A stretch of 64,000 nt of DNA from Nectonema munidae (GCA_030549495.1 JAUIRK010001052.1:682001-746000), one strand, 5' to 3'; numbered from the stretch's first letter, positions 50,135 through 60,065 are shown. Notes: generated from the letters alone by a model not told the origin. Numbers and translations are program-made.

Positions 50135-50252
50135 TTAACCGTTTAGGGCACAATGGGACACTCCCAAACAGGCCAGTGTCTCTGCTTAGGTTATATAAAA
50201 ACTCATTGAGAACGAAATTAGACGATAGAAAACCAATGCCTGAAAGGATTAA
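50135..50252. mobile_element. piggyBac-like MITE 2
   Basis: TTAA at 50135-50138 and 50249-50252. The ends CCGTTTAGGGCA and, inverted, TCCTTTCAGGCA are diverged versions of each other and resemble MITE 1. The interior contains GACACT and AGTGTC as an inverted pair. Older than the others judging by end divergence. Confidence 0.5.
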
Positions 50253-50857
50253 ATTAAGCAAAAGAATCTATATGGTTAGCAGCTCGATAAGCCTTATTTG
50301 ATTGAAATAGTGCATAATATAATTAATTAATAATATTCTCCTCACTTTTGTTAAGTAAGACCAATTTGCTAAATCATATTTGATTTTTTGAGTTGTTTCT
50401 GTTTTTCTCGCCTCGCTTAAAAATGCCAGAGCAGTGATGTTGTACTTTTAGGTTAGGAGTGAGGAGTCTCATATACGATAACTTTAATTCATTTCATATT
50501 TCAATTTGCTATAATAATTAATCAATCCAGAAATTGATTAGAAATAATTTCACATTAATACTTTTTACAGTAATTGTGTTTGCTAGTCTCGCTAATAAAA
50601 TTCAAAAGTCGTAATTAATCCAATGTTACTCCAAAGTTGAAACTAAAAGTTAAAATCTTTACTTTTAGACATCCAAAAAATTCAGTAAAGTGTTTCAATG
50701 TATCACACGTAAAAATAAGCCAAAATTGAATTCTTCTATTTTCTCTGAACTTGGAGTATTTTTATCAACAAGGCACAATCGAAACGCGCACTGATCCAAT
50801 AAATTGTTAATTTGTATCATGGATATTCGAACCCCAGTAAAACATTATTTCTTCAGC

Positions 50858-50925
50858 AGGTGCCGTAGAGGTGTCGTGTTAGGCATCGTTCCAGTCATTC
50901 TGAGTTCAATTCTTGATCGTAATAT
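50858..50925 (+). mobile_element. tRNA-like SINE head, decayed
   Basis: GGTGTCGTGTTAGGCATCG resembles a tRNA D-arm/A-box region, and about 25 bases later GAGTTCAATTCTTG resembles a B box. Spacing fits a tRNA-derived SINE head, but pairing is too poor for a tRNA gene. It differs from the SINE at 16.9 and 54.6 kb. Open frames on both strands across this stretch (50804-51123) are not considered genes. Confidence 0.35.
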
Positions 50926-51506
50926 CCCCATCTCTCTATTATGGAAAATTATAGTTAGGCAACAAATATCTTTTAAAAAATTTTTGGTTGAGCTTCTACC
51001 AGTTACCTTTATGGGTATTTTAACCTTAAAAAAACATATCCTCATGGAAAATAAGTTTATTGTATGGAAAGCATTATTCAACGCCTCAATCGTTGAGGCA
51101 CAAATACATGTATGATGAAACATTTACTATATAAACCAAAAGATTAGCAAGGATAGTGTGAATTTTATAGATGAGCAGAGATCAATATAGAATATGTAAG
51201 ATAGACTCGTCTATTAGATGAATGTGGCAAAATTGGGCATTGGACAAGGACTGTTCACACTCTCCTCTGAGACTGTGTTCGCTTCATAAAAATGTAAAGA
51301 GCACGTGCATCCAATTGATGACACCCCAAAAGGTCATGTGCGTTCTTGGATTCAATTGCTTTGTGTGATCACGCTAATCAAATAAAACTTATTTAATCGT
51401 AATTTGTAAGTTTGAGTCAAAATGGCATTGGGTATAAAGTCCCTTAAACGAAGTGCCTGCAGGCATCGAGTGCACTCGCTCTCCGATAAGAAACGTAAAC
51501 CTATTT

Positions 51507-51562
51507 ACACAGGCAGAACACAAAGCAAGCACTCATAGACAGACAGATTCATAAAAAACATG
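51507..51562 (+). repeat. Isolated satellite-like segment, about two units, outside the arrays
   Basis: ACACAGGCAGAACACAAAGC and AAGCACTCATAGACAGACAG, followed by ATTCATAAAAAACATGC, follow the order of the 31-bp satellite, including its AACAGATTCAGGCATAAAAA variant. It lies about 19 kb from the nearest array in AT-rich DNA. Similarity is roughly 80 percent by eye over one unit. It may be an ancestral seed or a small transposed piece. Confidence 0.5.
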
Positions 51563-51816
51563 CGCTTATGTGAAAGAGAATAGTCTGGGCTTGATTAGAG
51601 TTTTTGCTGAACGCTCAAAAATGATTAAAACCGGCATGTTAAATAAAATGTCATGCAAACTGATTGGATGAGATTAAGATGGTCAAAGCTAGCAAAAGGT
51701 CATCGTTTGTACGCATTTTATAGAAATAATATTCATCGCTGAAAAATTTTATTCAGTAATGTCACCTAACAAAAGTAAGGAACCTTTGTATTGCATTATC
51801 ATAATATATTTATTAC

Positions 51817-52379
51817 TTAACCCTTATCAGCCTACTAAACTACAGATGTAGAAAACACAATTTTGAATGTTCATATGTGGACATTCGAAAAATGTCAAAC
51901 TTCAAAAGATGAAGTAAATATATCAGAAGAAGCCCTTATCACGGTGAAAACAAAATTTGCATTCTTATTTCAAAAACATTAGTCAAAAAACTAAATATGT
52001 AGTTAAGCAGGCTTGTGAGTTTAAGATAAAACTACATATGTGTTAAGCAGTCATGTGAGTTTAAGATCAAAATCAATAAGGGTGTGAATCTATAAAAAAG
52101 TTAAGAAATCTTGCAATTATATTTTTTTGTATATTTACTAGGTGTTCTAAATCAGTGTTTTCATGTTTGTTGGTACATTTCAAAAAACTACATATGTAGT
52201 TAAGTGAGCTTTCGAAGACATTTTTATGTAAGTTTATACAAAATACTTTGTTCATTAATTAACTTACTAATTGGTTTATATCGATTTTTACATGTTTTGT
52301 TGCTAAATTTTTAAAAAACTAAACATGTAGTCATGTGGGCTCTTGAAAAACATTTTTTATGTAAGCTAATAAGGATTAA
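51817..52379. mobile_element. piggyBac-like MITE 3, long form with internal repeats
   Basis: TTAA at 51817-51820 and 52376-52379. The ends CCCTTATCAGCCTAC and, inverted, TCCTTATTAGCTTAC match at 12 of 15 bases. The 555-bp interior repeats a motif around AAACTACATATGTAGTTAAG at about 51836, 51986, 52028, 52184 and 52314. No coding capacity. Possibly a deletion derivative of a larger element. Confidence 0.6.
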
Positions 52380-52435
52380 TAGATAACATATTTTTGTTGC
52401 TAGAGATATATTGATAAAGAAGAAATGTATGCAAA

Positions 52436-52724
52436 ATGGATGAGATCCATGAAGTAACATCAATCATAGTTGATCCACAAGATGTTATAACAACCAGAAA
52501 TAGTTTGAAAAAGAACCAGGATTATCCGAACAATCTTCTTTACAGTTCGCGACAAACTTTGACCAAATTTGGTGAAAATTGTTCTGAAGAAAAACCGAGA
52601 AAAAGTACTGTAAGTAGTTTTTATCAGTTCCTCATTCTTGAAAGTTCTTTGACGAAAAACCCCAAGTCGACAAACGAAGTGGATGCTCTCATTGAAGCTT
52701 TATTTTCTAGAGTAACTGAGAAAA
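52436..52724 (+). CDS. Candidate coding exon, unrecognised protein
   Basis: ATG at 52436 (context AAAATGG) begins MDEIHEVTSIIVDPQDV, and the frame runs 96 codons to a consensus donor (GAAAA then GTAAGT at 52725). The peptide is polar in its first half and has an amphipathic end (NEVDALIEALFSRVTEK). The following exon candidate at 53463 begins in a different phase, so a small exon between them would be required if they belong together. No family recognised. Confidence 0.35.
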
Positions 52725-52779
52725 GTAAGTGCCTTTCTTTATTTATTCCAATTTCATTCCATAAAAGCTCATCAAACTA

Positions 52780-53462
52780 AGAACCGGTAACTAGTCAACT
52801 CTGGATTCAGTATAATTCATTAGTATGCAGTTGAGACCTGGAAGGATTGATCTTCTGAAACCCATAACGATCTTTACCTCTAATATTTTTTTCAAGACCA
52901 TCATGCCTGTTTTTCCTAAAATTATTTGAAGGCCATTTTTAAAGCAATGGAGACACAGACATGCGAGATTTCCAAAATGTTGTTCTTCATTAATTCTTCG
53001 CTCTTATAGTACTTTTCAAGTTTTCTGTGAGATGCTGGAATATCATATCTAAGCGTTCCACTTAATAAGTATTTCTTTACGATGATATCTTGGAATCCTA
53101 GATCGCATGGATATAAGGACTAGTAACTTGGTCTCTCGAGTTAAGAAACTACTTGGGTCCCACTATTTTAAAATGTAAAAAATGGTACATACAGTTAACC
53201 ATGACGAATTTTTCGCATTTTGACGCTTTTATAAGATAATTAATATAACTTACTTCTTTTCCCTTTGAGGGTTCTCTACTAGCAACACACAATGCTTAAT
53301 AATTGTCATGCAATAATACATTGTCGAGGCAACTACACGAATGAGACAGGAGCGCACGTCAGAGAGGGAAGGAGGTCTGGATGACAAATGAGCGCTTGAG
53401 TTTGTTATAGATTAAGCAAATCTATGCTTGTACTCATCATTCTAATTGTGAATAGATTTCAG
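52780..53462. other. Non-coding, possibly intronic
   Basis: AT-rich with no supported frame. It would be intron if the two flanking exon candidates belong to one gene. Confidence 0.3.
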
Positions 53463-53795
53463 TTAAAGGTGGAAAAGACCAAGCGAACCAGCATCAATCT
53501 TCCCTTGGAGTTGAAGTCATGCTTAAAGCAGGTCTCTTCAACAACGAGAAATGCAGCTGCTTCAGTAGAGGCTGAAAATAAGAGACTCCAAGCACAAGCT
53601 GTGGGGGACTATTCTTCTACTTGTAATGCCATACCGAATAAGTTCTCTAAGGATCCCGCATGTTTCGTGTTTACATCCCTAAAAGTGATGCAAGAGGACG
53701 TTCGGTTATCCAGTTTCTCTATTTTCAACACGCATCGTCATTTGGGTTTTCCTTTCCTAGGGTTGAGAAAATCAAATTCAAACATATTTTTCTAA
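53463..53795 (+). CDS. Candidate terminal exon, unrecognised protein
   Basis: A good acceptor (TAGATTTCAG) precedes a 110-codon frame starting LKVEKTKRTSINLPLELKS, with a helical segment (TRNAAASVEAENKRLQAQA) that could form a short coiled coil. The stop is TAA at 53793-53795 and a canonical AATAAA lies 89 bases on, at 53884. The stretch is clearly less AT-rich than its surroundings. No family recognised and no phase-compatible partner exon is proven. Confidence 0.35.
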   Translation, partial: LKVEKTKRTSINLPLELKSCLKQVSSTTRNAAASVEAENKRLQAQAVGDYSSTCNAIPNKFSKDPACFVFTSLKVMQEDVRLSSFSIFNTHRHLGFPFLGLRKSNSNIFF

Positions 53796-53883
53796 GGTTG
53801 GTTGTCTGCAAAAGTAACGGTCTTATCAGTAAATGGTAATAGTAAGATATAATTTTATTATGCATAACAAGGTATCAGTTCAA

Positions 53884-53889
53884 AATAAA
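53884..53889 (+). promoter_or_regulatory. Polyadenylation signal AATAAA
   Basis: Canonical hexamer 89 bases after the stop of the candidate terminal exon. In DNA this AT-rich it could be chance. Confidence 0.3.
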
Positions 53890-54611
53890 GACTATATGAA
53901 AAGTGCTCTAAAGGAAATGGATCACTAAGCTTGTTCTCAATCGATATTTTTATTGCTGAACTTCATAACATTTCGCCAGATGTAAATTTAATAGGACGAA
54001 AGTCTGGTTCAATTGTTTTACTTAGAGTAGAAGATTTCTCCAGCTGGAGATTTGAAACACAAATTTCTAGCTAATAATAAATAATCAAAGTGGCGAAACT
54101 AAACATGATGATCACAATCTAATTAATAGTGTTTCTCACAAATCTAAATAGAGGTGGACTAATGCATTTGTGATTGAAAACAGTGACAAAAAAAGATATC
54201 TCGGATGCTTGAGAAGAAAATAAGAAACTATTGGCTAAAAATTAAATAGGTATTTTTTTACGCTTGACAACCTTAAAATAAAGCTGTTGACATACTTCAG
54301 TATGTGTGTTTTATGTATTATATATTACACACTGTATGCAGTTGATTGCAAAAAATTAGAAAATATGCAATATTCTGGGTTATTTTGTGCTATTTCTATG
54401 TGATTTAACCTTTAAATGACCATGTAGAAAGTTAAAATAATGAAAAATGAATTCCTGACCCTTAAAAATCCCCTAAGAGACACCAATTGAAAGTTCTACC
54501 ATGTACTTGTCGGAAAATATTAATGGACCAAAGTTGGAACTTTGGACCCAAGTTTACCGATCATAAAGGATACTAGTCCTTATATTTAAGGGGTCTATGT
54601 TTTGTTATAAA
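53890..54611. other. AT-rich DNA, no gene seen
   Basis: No supported frame, repeat or RNA gene. The end of the stretch leads into SINE copy 2. Confidence 0.4.
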
Positions 54612-54750
54612 ATGTGGGGTGTTTTCATCTAGAAGGCACAATTACGCCGCTTGTATCGAACTATAAGAAAAGTAGGCTTGATGCGGGATCGAACCCAAGA
54701 CCCTGAGTTATCGAAACACAGTATCTAACCAACCTTACTCACACCCTCTA
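54612..54750 (-). mobile_element. tRNA-derived SINE, copy 2
   Basis: Same family as 16870-17032. On the minus strand it has an A-box-like GTAAGGTTGGTTAG and a B box GGGTTCGATCCC, followed by the shared body ATAGTTCGATACAAGCGG and GTGCCTTCT, and ends in AAAACACCCCACATTTT. Relative to copy 1 it lacks one repeat of the GGTT motif and carries about 16 percent differences. Confidence 0.7.
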
Positions 54751-55048
54751 AATAAATAAGCTTAGAATCAAAAAGTATTTTTAAAAGGAAAGTGATCTTA
54801 TGACAGAAAAAGATTATTATCATCTTATACTTTTTATATTGTTATAAATAAACACGAATTTTTTTAATTGAACAGTAGGAAATAGTAATAAGGAAATTTT
54901 TACAAATATTGAGCCGCAAAAATTGGCTGTATTAAATCGTATTCTAAAAAAAACATTCCAAATGGTTGTGAAAACTTGCGCAAAGTAAAATATTTACTAG
55001 AATTTAGTAGATGAATAAATGATTTTTTATTAACTTAAGAAAAACAAG

Positions 55049-55879
55049 ATGGAGGATCATCATCAAAACATGGCGAATAAAAAACGCCGAAAGAGACATA
55101 CCGCAAAAACAGTGAATGCTGCTGATTTTCAGTACGAGTTTCCTTCTGTCCTCAACACTGATATCATTCCGCCGTTCAACTTCTTAGAGACGAACAATTC
55201 GCTTCCAATATCTACAAACCCGTATACATTACCCAGTGTGCTTGATGTGTTTCCAATGAATACATTGAGTAGTCAACAACATTCCAGCGTGCATAGAAGC
55301 AATATTGGGAAGAGAACAAACAGTCAGTCAGCAAGAAAGTCAGAGTCCGTGAAAAATAGCGAAGAGTACATGCAAAATTTGGGCCTCGACTGGCTCTTGC
55401 TCTACTTTCATAGGCTTTCCTTCCTCTTTCACGGCTTTTTAGGAGGGATTTCGTTATGGCACTTGATAGATCACCTCGGATTTAGCCAGGGAAACTACAA
55501 CTTAACCGTGGTAAACTCCTTCAAGTTTTACAACTGCATCTCATACTTCTTTTACATCTTTGCTCTGTCGAATCAAGTGAATTTATTAATAGAGCAAGAT
55601 CCCAAGTTTGGCAATAGAAACCTGGCTTCCTTTTTCATTAACTTTTGCAAACTAGCCATCATACTGGTGCCCTTACTATGCAACCTCATTTTAGTTCCAG
55701 AAGAATCCAGGCGTCACACCTCAAATTCTACTCTCTTCTTCGCCTCGAGCAATGAAAGTGTCTTTTACCTAAAAGATTTCAAACGCTTCTCAAAAAGCTT
55801 TAAGGCGTTAAACATTATTCGAGATGTGTTCGCCATTATATCTTGGATCACAACCACTTTTTACCACTACAAAGAATGA
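55049..55879 (+). CDS. TMEM237: TMEM237-like four-pass ciliary transition-zone membrane protein
   Basis: A single 276-codon frame from ATG at 55049 to TGA at 55877. Residues 1-110 are polar and disordered, with a basic patch KKRRKR at 11-16. Four hydrophobic segments follow, at about 118-140, 158-176, 193-215 and 254-271, as in TMEM237. The first contains LYFHRLSFLFHGFLGGISLW, close to the GLFVHGFLAG region of the vertebrate protein, and the second is followed by LSNQVNLL like the family's phrase VSAFDRVNLA. TMEM237 works with the MKS module at the ciliary transition zone and is mutated in Joubert syndrome. Vertebrate proteins are longer (about 400 residues), mainly at the N-terminus. No intron is seen here, although an upstream exon cannot be excluded. 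It is the best-supported host gene in the window. Confidence 0.75.
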   Translation: MEDHHQNMANKKRRKRHTAKTVNAADFQYEFPSVLNTDIIPPFNFLETNNSLPISTNPYTLPSVLDVFPMNTLSSQQHSSVHRSNIGKRTNSQSARKSESVKNSEEYMQNLGLDWLLLYFHRLSFLFHGFLGGISLWHLIDHLGFSQGNYNLTVVNSFKFYNCISYFFYIFALSNQVNLLIEQDPKFGNRNLASFFINFCKLAIILVPLLCNLILVPEESRRHTSNSTLFFASSNESVFYLKDFKRFSKSFKALNIIRDVFAIISWITTTFYHYKE

Positions 55880-55896
55880 GAGGATTAATATTTTCA

Positions 55897-55925
55897 AATA
55901 AACGTTTTTTTTTCAAATTAATAAA
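55897..55925 (+). promoter_or_regulatory. Two AATAAA polyadenylation signals after the TMEM237-like gene
   Basis: Canonical hexamers at 55897-55902 and 55920-55925, only 18 and 41 bases after the stop codon. A T-rich stretch lies between them. This predicts a very short 3' UTR. Confidence 0.6.
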
Positions 55926-56755
55926 GTTTTTATTCTATGAGATAAAGTTCGAAAACCAGGAATACTAGGTATTTTTTAGCAAGGAATGTCTGACAAAATG
56001 ACATATTTTTGCAACCTTTTAAAAAGGTAAATTTGATTGCAACATTTGAAAAGATTTTCTAATCAACCTCAATTTATCTAAATGACTCAGTTTTATCTAC
56101 ATATAAAATAACAAAATATACCAAAATTGTTATTATTCTATAAAATAAAATGGTGAAATTTAACAGAACAGACTGATCATATTGATACGAATAAAATTAA
56201 TGGAATTATTATTTACAAGATTAAATACACGAGCTATCTACTTCAGTTCGAAATTGATATCATATTAATTCAGGCACTCTTTTCTAATATTTTTCAAAGT
56301 AAGGATAAGAATTTTTACAATATTTCAACAATCACACATTAAAAAAAATCTGCCAGTATAATGTACACATTTTTGAAAAAAACTGATTTTTAGGCATCAA
56401 TCAATAAATTTAATTGCACGTTCACACTCTAATTGTAAAAAAGAAAGCTAGAAATGAGAATTCAAAATTTGAATGAAATTTCTGAGAAAATTGAGTAAGC
56501 ATTTTGATTTACATTTCTCTCATAGTACACATGTTTTTTAATAAAATCATAGTTAAAACTGCTAGCGTTTGAAACTGCACAACATTACAAAACTCCAATA
56601 ATTTATTTGTTTTAGACAGAGAGCTTCAAATTATTTATAAATAAACTAAACACTTTTTTTAAATATTTCATGGCTTTTGATTGACGCTTTTTCGCTACCT
56701 TAAATATGGTACAAAACTGTGTGGTTAACGATTTAGGAAATTTCAACGGATCTAT
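55926..56755. other. AT-rich intergenic DNA, no gene seen
   Basis: Only short frames and A/T runs. No repeat recognised. Confidence 0.45.
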
Positions 56756-56869
56756 TTAACCCATTTAAGATTAATGTTCCCAAAGGGAACGCAGATGAAT
56801 TCTTACTTTAAATGGAATTAAATAGGAATTACTAAAGTCGCCTGCTTTGTTCGGTCCTAAATGGGTTAA
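56756..56869. mobile_element. piggyBac-like MITE 4
   Basis: TTAA at 56756-56759 and 56866-56869. The ends CCCATTTAAGA and, inverted, CCCATTTAGGA enclose 106 bp. The left interior has TGTTCCCAAAGGGAACG, a local palindrome. It shares its ends and a CTGCTTTG motif with MITE 5 and MITE 6. Confidence 0.75.
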
Positions 56870-57043
56870 GCCAGTTATGCAAACATACACATTTAGTTGA
56901 AAGGAGGGTGTAGAATGGTTTAAATGGGATGGGATAGAGCAAAAAATTTCTGAAATTTAATAATGGAACCCACACGTTCCTTTAGACAAAACCTATTGAA
57001 GAGATAGTGTATGGGTACAAGGATCCAAGATGTAGAAGATAGC

Positions 57044-57180
57044 TTAACCCATTTACCGCCAATGTCCCTATTTTGGAACATAAGTAATTTCATCTTCGTC
57101 TGCTTTTTTCAATGACTTTGAATATAAATCGTCTGCGTTTTTTAGATATCGTCTGCTTTGCCTGGCCTTAAATGGGTTAA
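57044..57180. mobile_element. piggyBac-like MITE 5
   Basis: TTAA at 57044-57047 and 57177-57180. The ends CCCATTTACCG and, inverted, CCCATTTAAGG enclose 129 bp. The interior GGAACATAAGTAATTTCATC and the following CGTCTGC repeats are nearly identical to MITE 6. No coding capacity. Confidence 0.8.
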
Positions 57181-58271
57181 GTAAGCCTTTTAAATAGAAA
57201 TAAATGAGTTTGGAATTGCAAGTCTGAGAAAGAAAATACAATATTTTTATATTAAAAAAATTTAATTCTATGAAATAGAGATAAGCGAACATAAAAAAAT
57301 TACTAAAGGAACTTTAAAGCTAACTTTAAACTCTATAATAAGAATATAAACTAATAATAAAATATAAATAATAAAAATGTTAAAAATCATTAACAATTTA
57401 CCAAAAGATCATTTATATGATCTTTATAGAAGTTTGTTTCTTTGATTTTTTTTATTTACTCACTATTTTGCAAAATATTATGTTATCTCCTTTCCCAATA
57501 AAAAATTTTGTTATTTTTCGTTGAATATAAAGGTTGTAATAAATTTAAGAAGACATGGTATTGAAAGGACTCAAGTAGTTCTCATAATATACATCTTCAT
57601 GAAGTACACTTGTGAAAAGGAAGCTTTTATAGTTATTTTAAATCCATTGTATAAGAGACAAAATTAGACAAGCCACGATTGGATAAAATTAGCACAATCT
57701 TTTTTAAAAATACTTCAAATCACTTAGAATACTTTTTTATTTTGCATAAATACTTTAAAGAAGTTATGAGAATAAAATTAAAAATCAGTAGGAAATATTT
57801 AAAATAAATCAAAAAATTTTGTAGAATGAGGCATTGTTTTAGCGTGAAAGACTCGCAAAAAAAAACAAAATTTGATATTCCAACAATCAAAAGGAATTTT
57901 GCACACTCTCTCCATAAACTAAGAATACGAAGGTATAGGAAAGAAAAAAACTTCGTGATTTAGGCGATAAAAATTGTGCAATTTTCAGAATAAAATAATG
58001 ACAAAAAAGTGCTTCAATGATTAAAAAAGGATTGGATATTAGGGGAAAGGTAAAAATAAAGGCTAATTTATAGTTATATCATAAAAAATTTCTCTGAATT
58101 AAAAATTTCTTTTAAAGCAAAATAGTAGAGATGCATTGTTAAAAGGACTTGAATGGATTATTCCGTTGAAATAAGTAGAGAACTTGAGCAATTACGACAT
58201 TTCTCAATAGAGTCTAATTAAATATGAAATATATAGGGTTTACACGAGAATTGTGTGTATAAAATGCATAC
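57181..58271. other. AT-rich DNA, no gene seen
   Basis: Very AT-rich, with only a short minus-strand frame overlapping the MITE edge. It may be intron or downstream DNA of the candidate minus-strand gene. Confidence 0.4.
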
Positions 58272-58344
58272 CTTTTTGAGAAGAAAACTTGGAAGAGCAC
58301 TTTAGACAAAGATAGTTCTTTAGAGGAGGCAAAGGATGTTTTCT
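58272..58344 (-). CDS. Candidate exon 4 of a minus-strand gene (CxxC-containing)
   Basis: The acceptor TAATGTTTCAG precedes AGAAAACATCC, and the donor is AAAAAG then GTATGC. The 73-nt exon reads RKHPLPPLKNYLCLKCSSKF in phase 0 and leaves one base. The CLKC pair could start a zinc-binding site that continues in the next exon. Its phase fits the exon at 59534-59647. Further exons must lie to the left, but none was identified. Confidence 0.35.
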
Positions 58345-58627
58345 CTGAAACATTAAACGCGAAAAAATATAAGTAATTGATAGGGAATCATTATATTCAT
58401 CATTGAATTTTAAAAGAATTAACGTTCCCGACAAGTACGCTTATAATAATTATTCAGAAAATATCATTAAAATATATATGTAATTCAATCTTTTTATTAT
58501 ATATTAAAAAATTAAAGAGATGAAGATATACGATCCCTACAATCCTGGTTGCTACGCATTAAAATTTATTAGTCCGCAGATGCTAAATTCTTACGTATTC
58601 GAAAATCAGAAATACATATTTCAGCAT

Positions 58628-58836
58628 ACTTGATTAGAATCATCATCCATTCGCCCTTCCGGGCATGGCCGTTTTCCCAGCTAACCAGGGTTGGCCATTT
58701 GTTTGCAGCTTCTTTTCCATGTTTTTTTTTCAATGTAGAAAAACATGGAAAAGAAACTGCAAACAAATGGCCAACCCTGGTTAGCTGGGAAAACGGCCAT
58801 GCCCGGAAGGGCGAATGGATGATGATGATGATGATG
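58628..58836. mobile_element. Foldback element with near-perfect 80-bp arms, GAT tail and 12-bp target duplication
   Basis: Left arm (about 58640-58725) and right arm (about 58741-58828) are inverted copies with one mismatch seen (CAGCTTC against GAAACTG), separated by a T-rich loop. The arms carry CATTCGCCCTTCCGGGC and CCAGCTAACCAGGGTTGGCC. The element is flanked by ATATTTCAGCAT on both sides (58616-58627 and 58837-58848). It starts with ACTTGATTAGA and ends in tandem GAT. A tail and a 12-bp duplication point to retroposition, while the arms look like a foldback or MITE. Two open frames reading through the arms are artefacts. Confidence 0.85.
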
Positions 58837-58940
58837 ATATTTCAGCATTAACTGTCAGAATTATGCATACAGCTCATCAAAATATGAGATAACATTGGAC
58901 TTCTATACGAATGAAAAATAGTGGTGTTCAGAATTCGTTT

Positions 58941-59076
58941 TTAACCCATTAAGTCCCAATGCTCCCATTTGGGAACATAAGTAATTTCATCTTCGTCTGC
59001 TTTTTCAATGACTTTGAATATAAATCGTCTGCGTTTTTTAGATATTGTCTGATTTCTATGGTACTTAATGGGTTAA
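58941..59076. mobile_element. piggyBac-like MITE 6
   Basis: TTAA at 58941-58944 and 59073-59076. The ends CCCATTAAGT and, inverted, CCCATTAAGT are equal over 10 bases. The interior is nearly identical to MITE 5 from GGAACATAAG through TTTTTTAGATAT. It would sit in an intron of the candidate minus-strand gene. Confidence 0.8.
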
Positions 59077-59533
59077 TCTAAAATATAATCAGTTCCAATA
59101 ACGTTTGCAGAGTCAGAGTGAGAGATTTTAAAGGGTTAGGGGTTGACGTTGATATCTAATAAAGTTTAGGAGTAGGAGGTGGTTTTACAAGTATTTTAAA
59201 TAATGGGAAAAATGGTTTAATTTTTGCAAACATACGGAGTGGCCCTTCTTTAGTCAAAGGTCTACCCATAACTATCTTTACTTAATTGTGGCATTTCAAA
59301 TTAATAGCTTTTGTGGTATCTGAAAGCGAAGAGTAGGAGGAGTTAAATTTATCGAGTTTTTTAGGATTTTGCAGTGGAAGCAGAATTCTTGTAAGTACTA
59401 GGGGTCAGATTTGGATATTTTCCCTTCGACTACGGAACTCTGGTTCCAAATCCAATGCCCCAATTTAATTTTCGAAAAACAAAAAAGTATCAAAGTCCAC
59501 AAATCAAACAAAAGAGAAAGTGTACAAGTTTAC
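59077..59533. other. Intergenic or intronic DNA, no gene seen
   Basis: Somewhat less AT-rich, with no supported frame. Intronic if the four-exon model is right. Confidence 0.35.
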
Positions 59534-59647
59534 TTTTCTAACTTTGAAAACATCAAATAAAGGGAATTCAAAAGGTTGATCTAATCTCAAGCGTAGAGTA
59601 GGCAAAGATGTAACACTTCTATGCAAAAGATCACGTGCTTGGTGATA
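59534..59647 (-). CDS. Candidate exon 3 of a minus-strand gene
   Basis: The acceptor TTTTCTGTGTCGAAG and donor AGAAAA then GTAAAC frame 38 codons in phase 0 at both ends: YHQARDLLHRSVTSLPTLRL and then RLDQPFEFPLFDVFKVRK. The phase agrees with the exons on both sides. The acceptor is only moderate, so the left boundary is uncertain. No family recognised. Confidence 0.3.
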
Positions 59648-59952
59648 CTTCGACACAGAAAAGATATACTTACTTTCACGAGAAATAAATTTATATTTTT
59701 CCTCATACACGTTGTTTTAGTGCATTTATATGTATGCGATTTTCGACGATTTAAAGTTTAAATTTTTCATAAGGCCTTTCAAGCCCTTATATATTTCGAG
59801 GAAGTGAAGTAAAAGTGGTTGGAAATAAAGTAATTTTTCCCGATAGATGCCGAAACTTAAAAAATGATTCCTACGAATGCTTATTAGCCTTGCCATCACT
59901 AATTAATTCGAAGGAGAAGGGTTTATGAAAGAAAGTATAAAATAAAGTATAC

Positions 59953-60065
59953 TTTATTGCGTTTGAAATCTATAGGATCAATGGATGCTTCCTCTGAATC
60001 TGATTCTGATCTGAATTCGTTTAGAGATTCTTGGCTAGTTGCATCAATTGCAATATTTTGCTTCG
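59953..60065 (-). CDS. Candidate exon 2 of a minus-strand gene (acidic, Ser-rich)
   Basis: A strong acceptor (TATTTTCATTTTAG) and a donor AATAAA then GTATAC bound 113 nt: two bases completing a codon plus 37 codons, KQNIAIDATSQESLNEFRSE and SDSEEASIDPIDFKRNK. The serine/acidic run resembles phosphorylated linker regions. Its starting phase matches the end of the exon at 61020-61172 exactly (one base plus two bases). Confidence 0.45.

Noticed and set aside
50804-51123. Overlapping frames of about 100 codons on both strands
   Set aside because: They mirror each other, cross a SINE-like head and show no family motif.
58569-58851. Two frames that encode nearly the same peptide on opposite strands
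   Set aside because: They are a by-product of the inverted arms of the foldback element.
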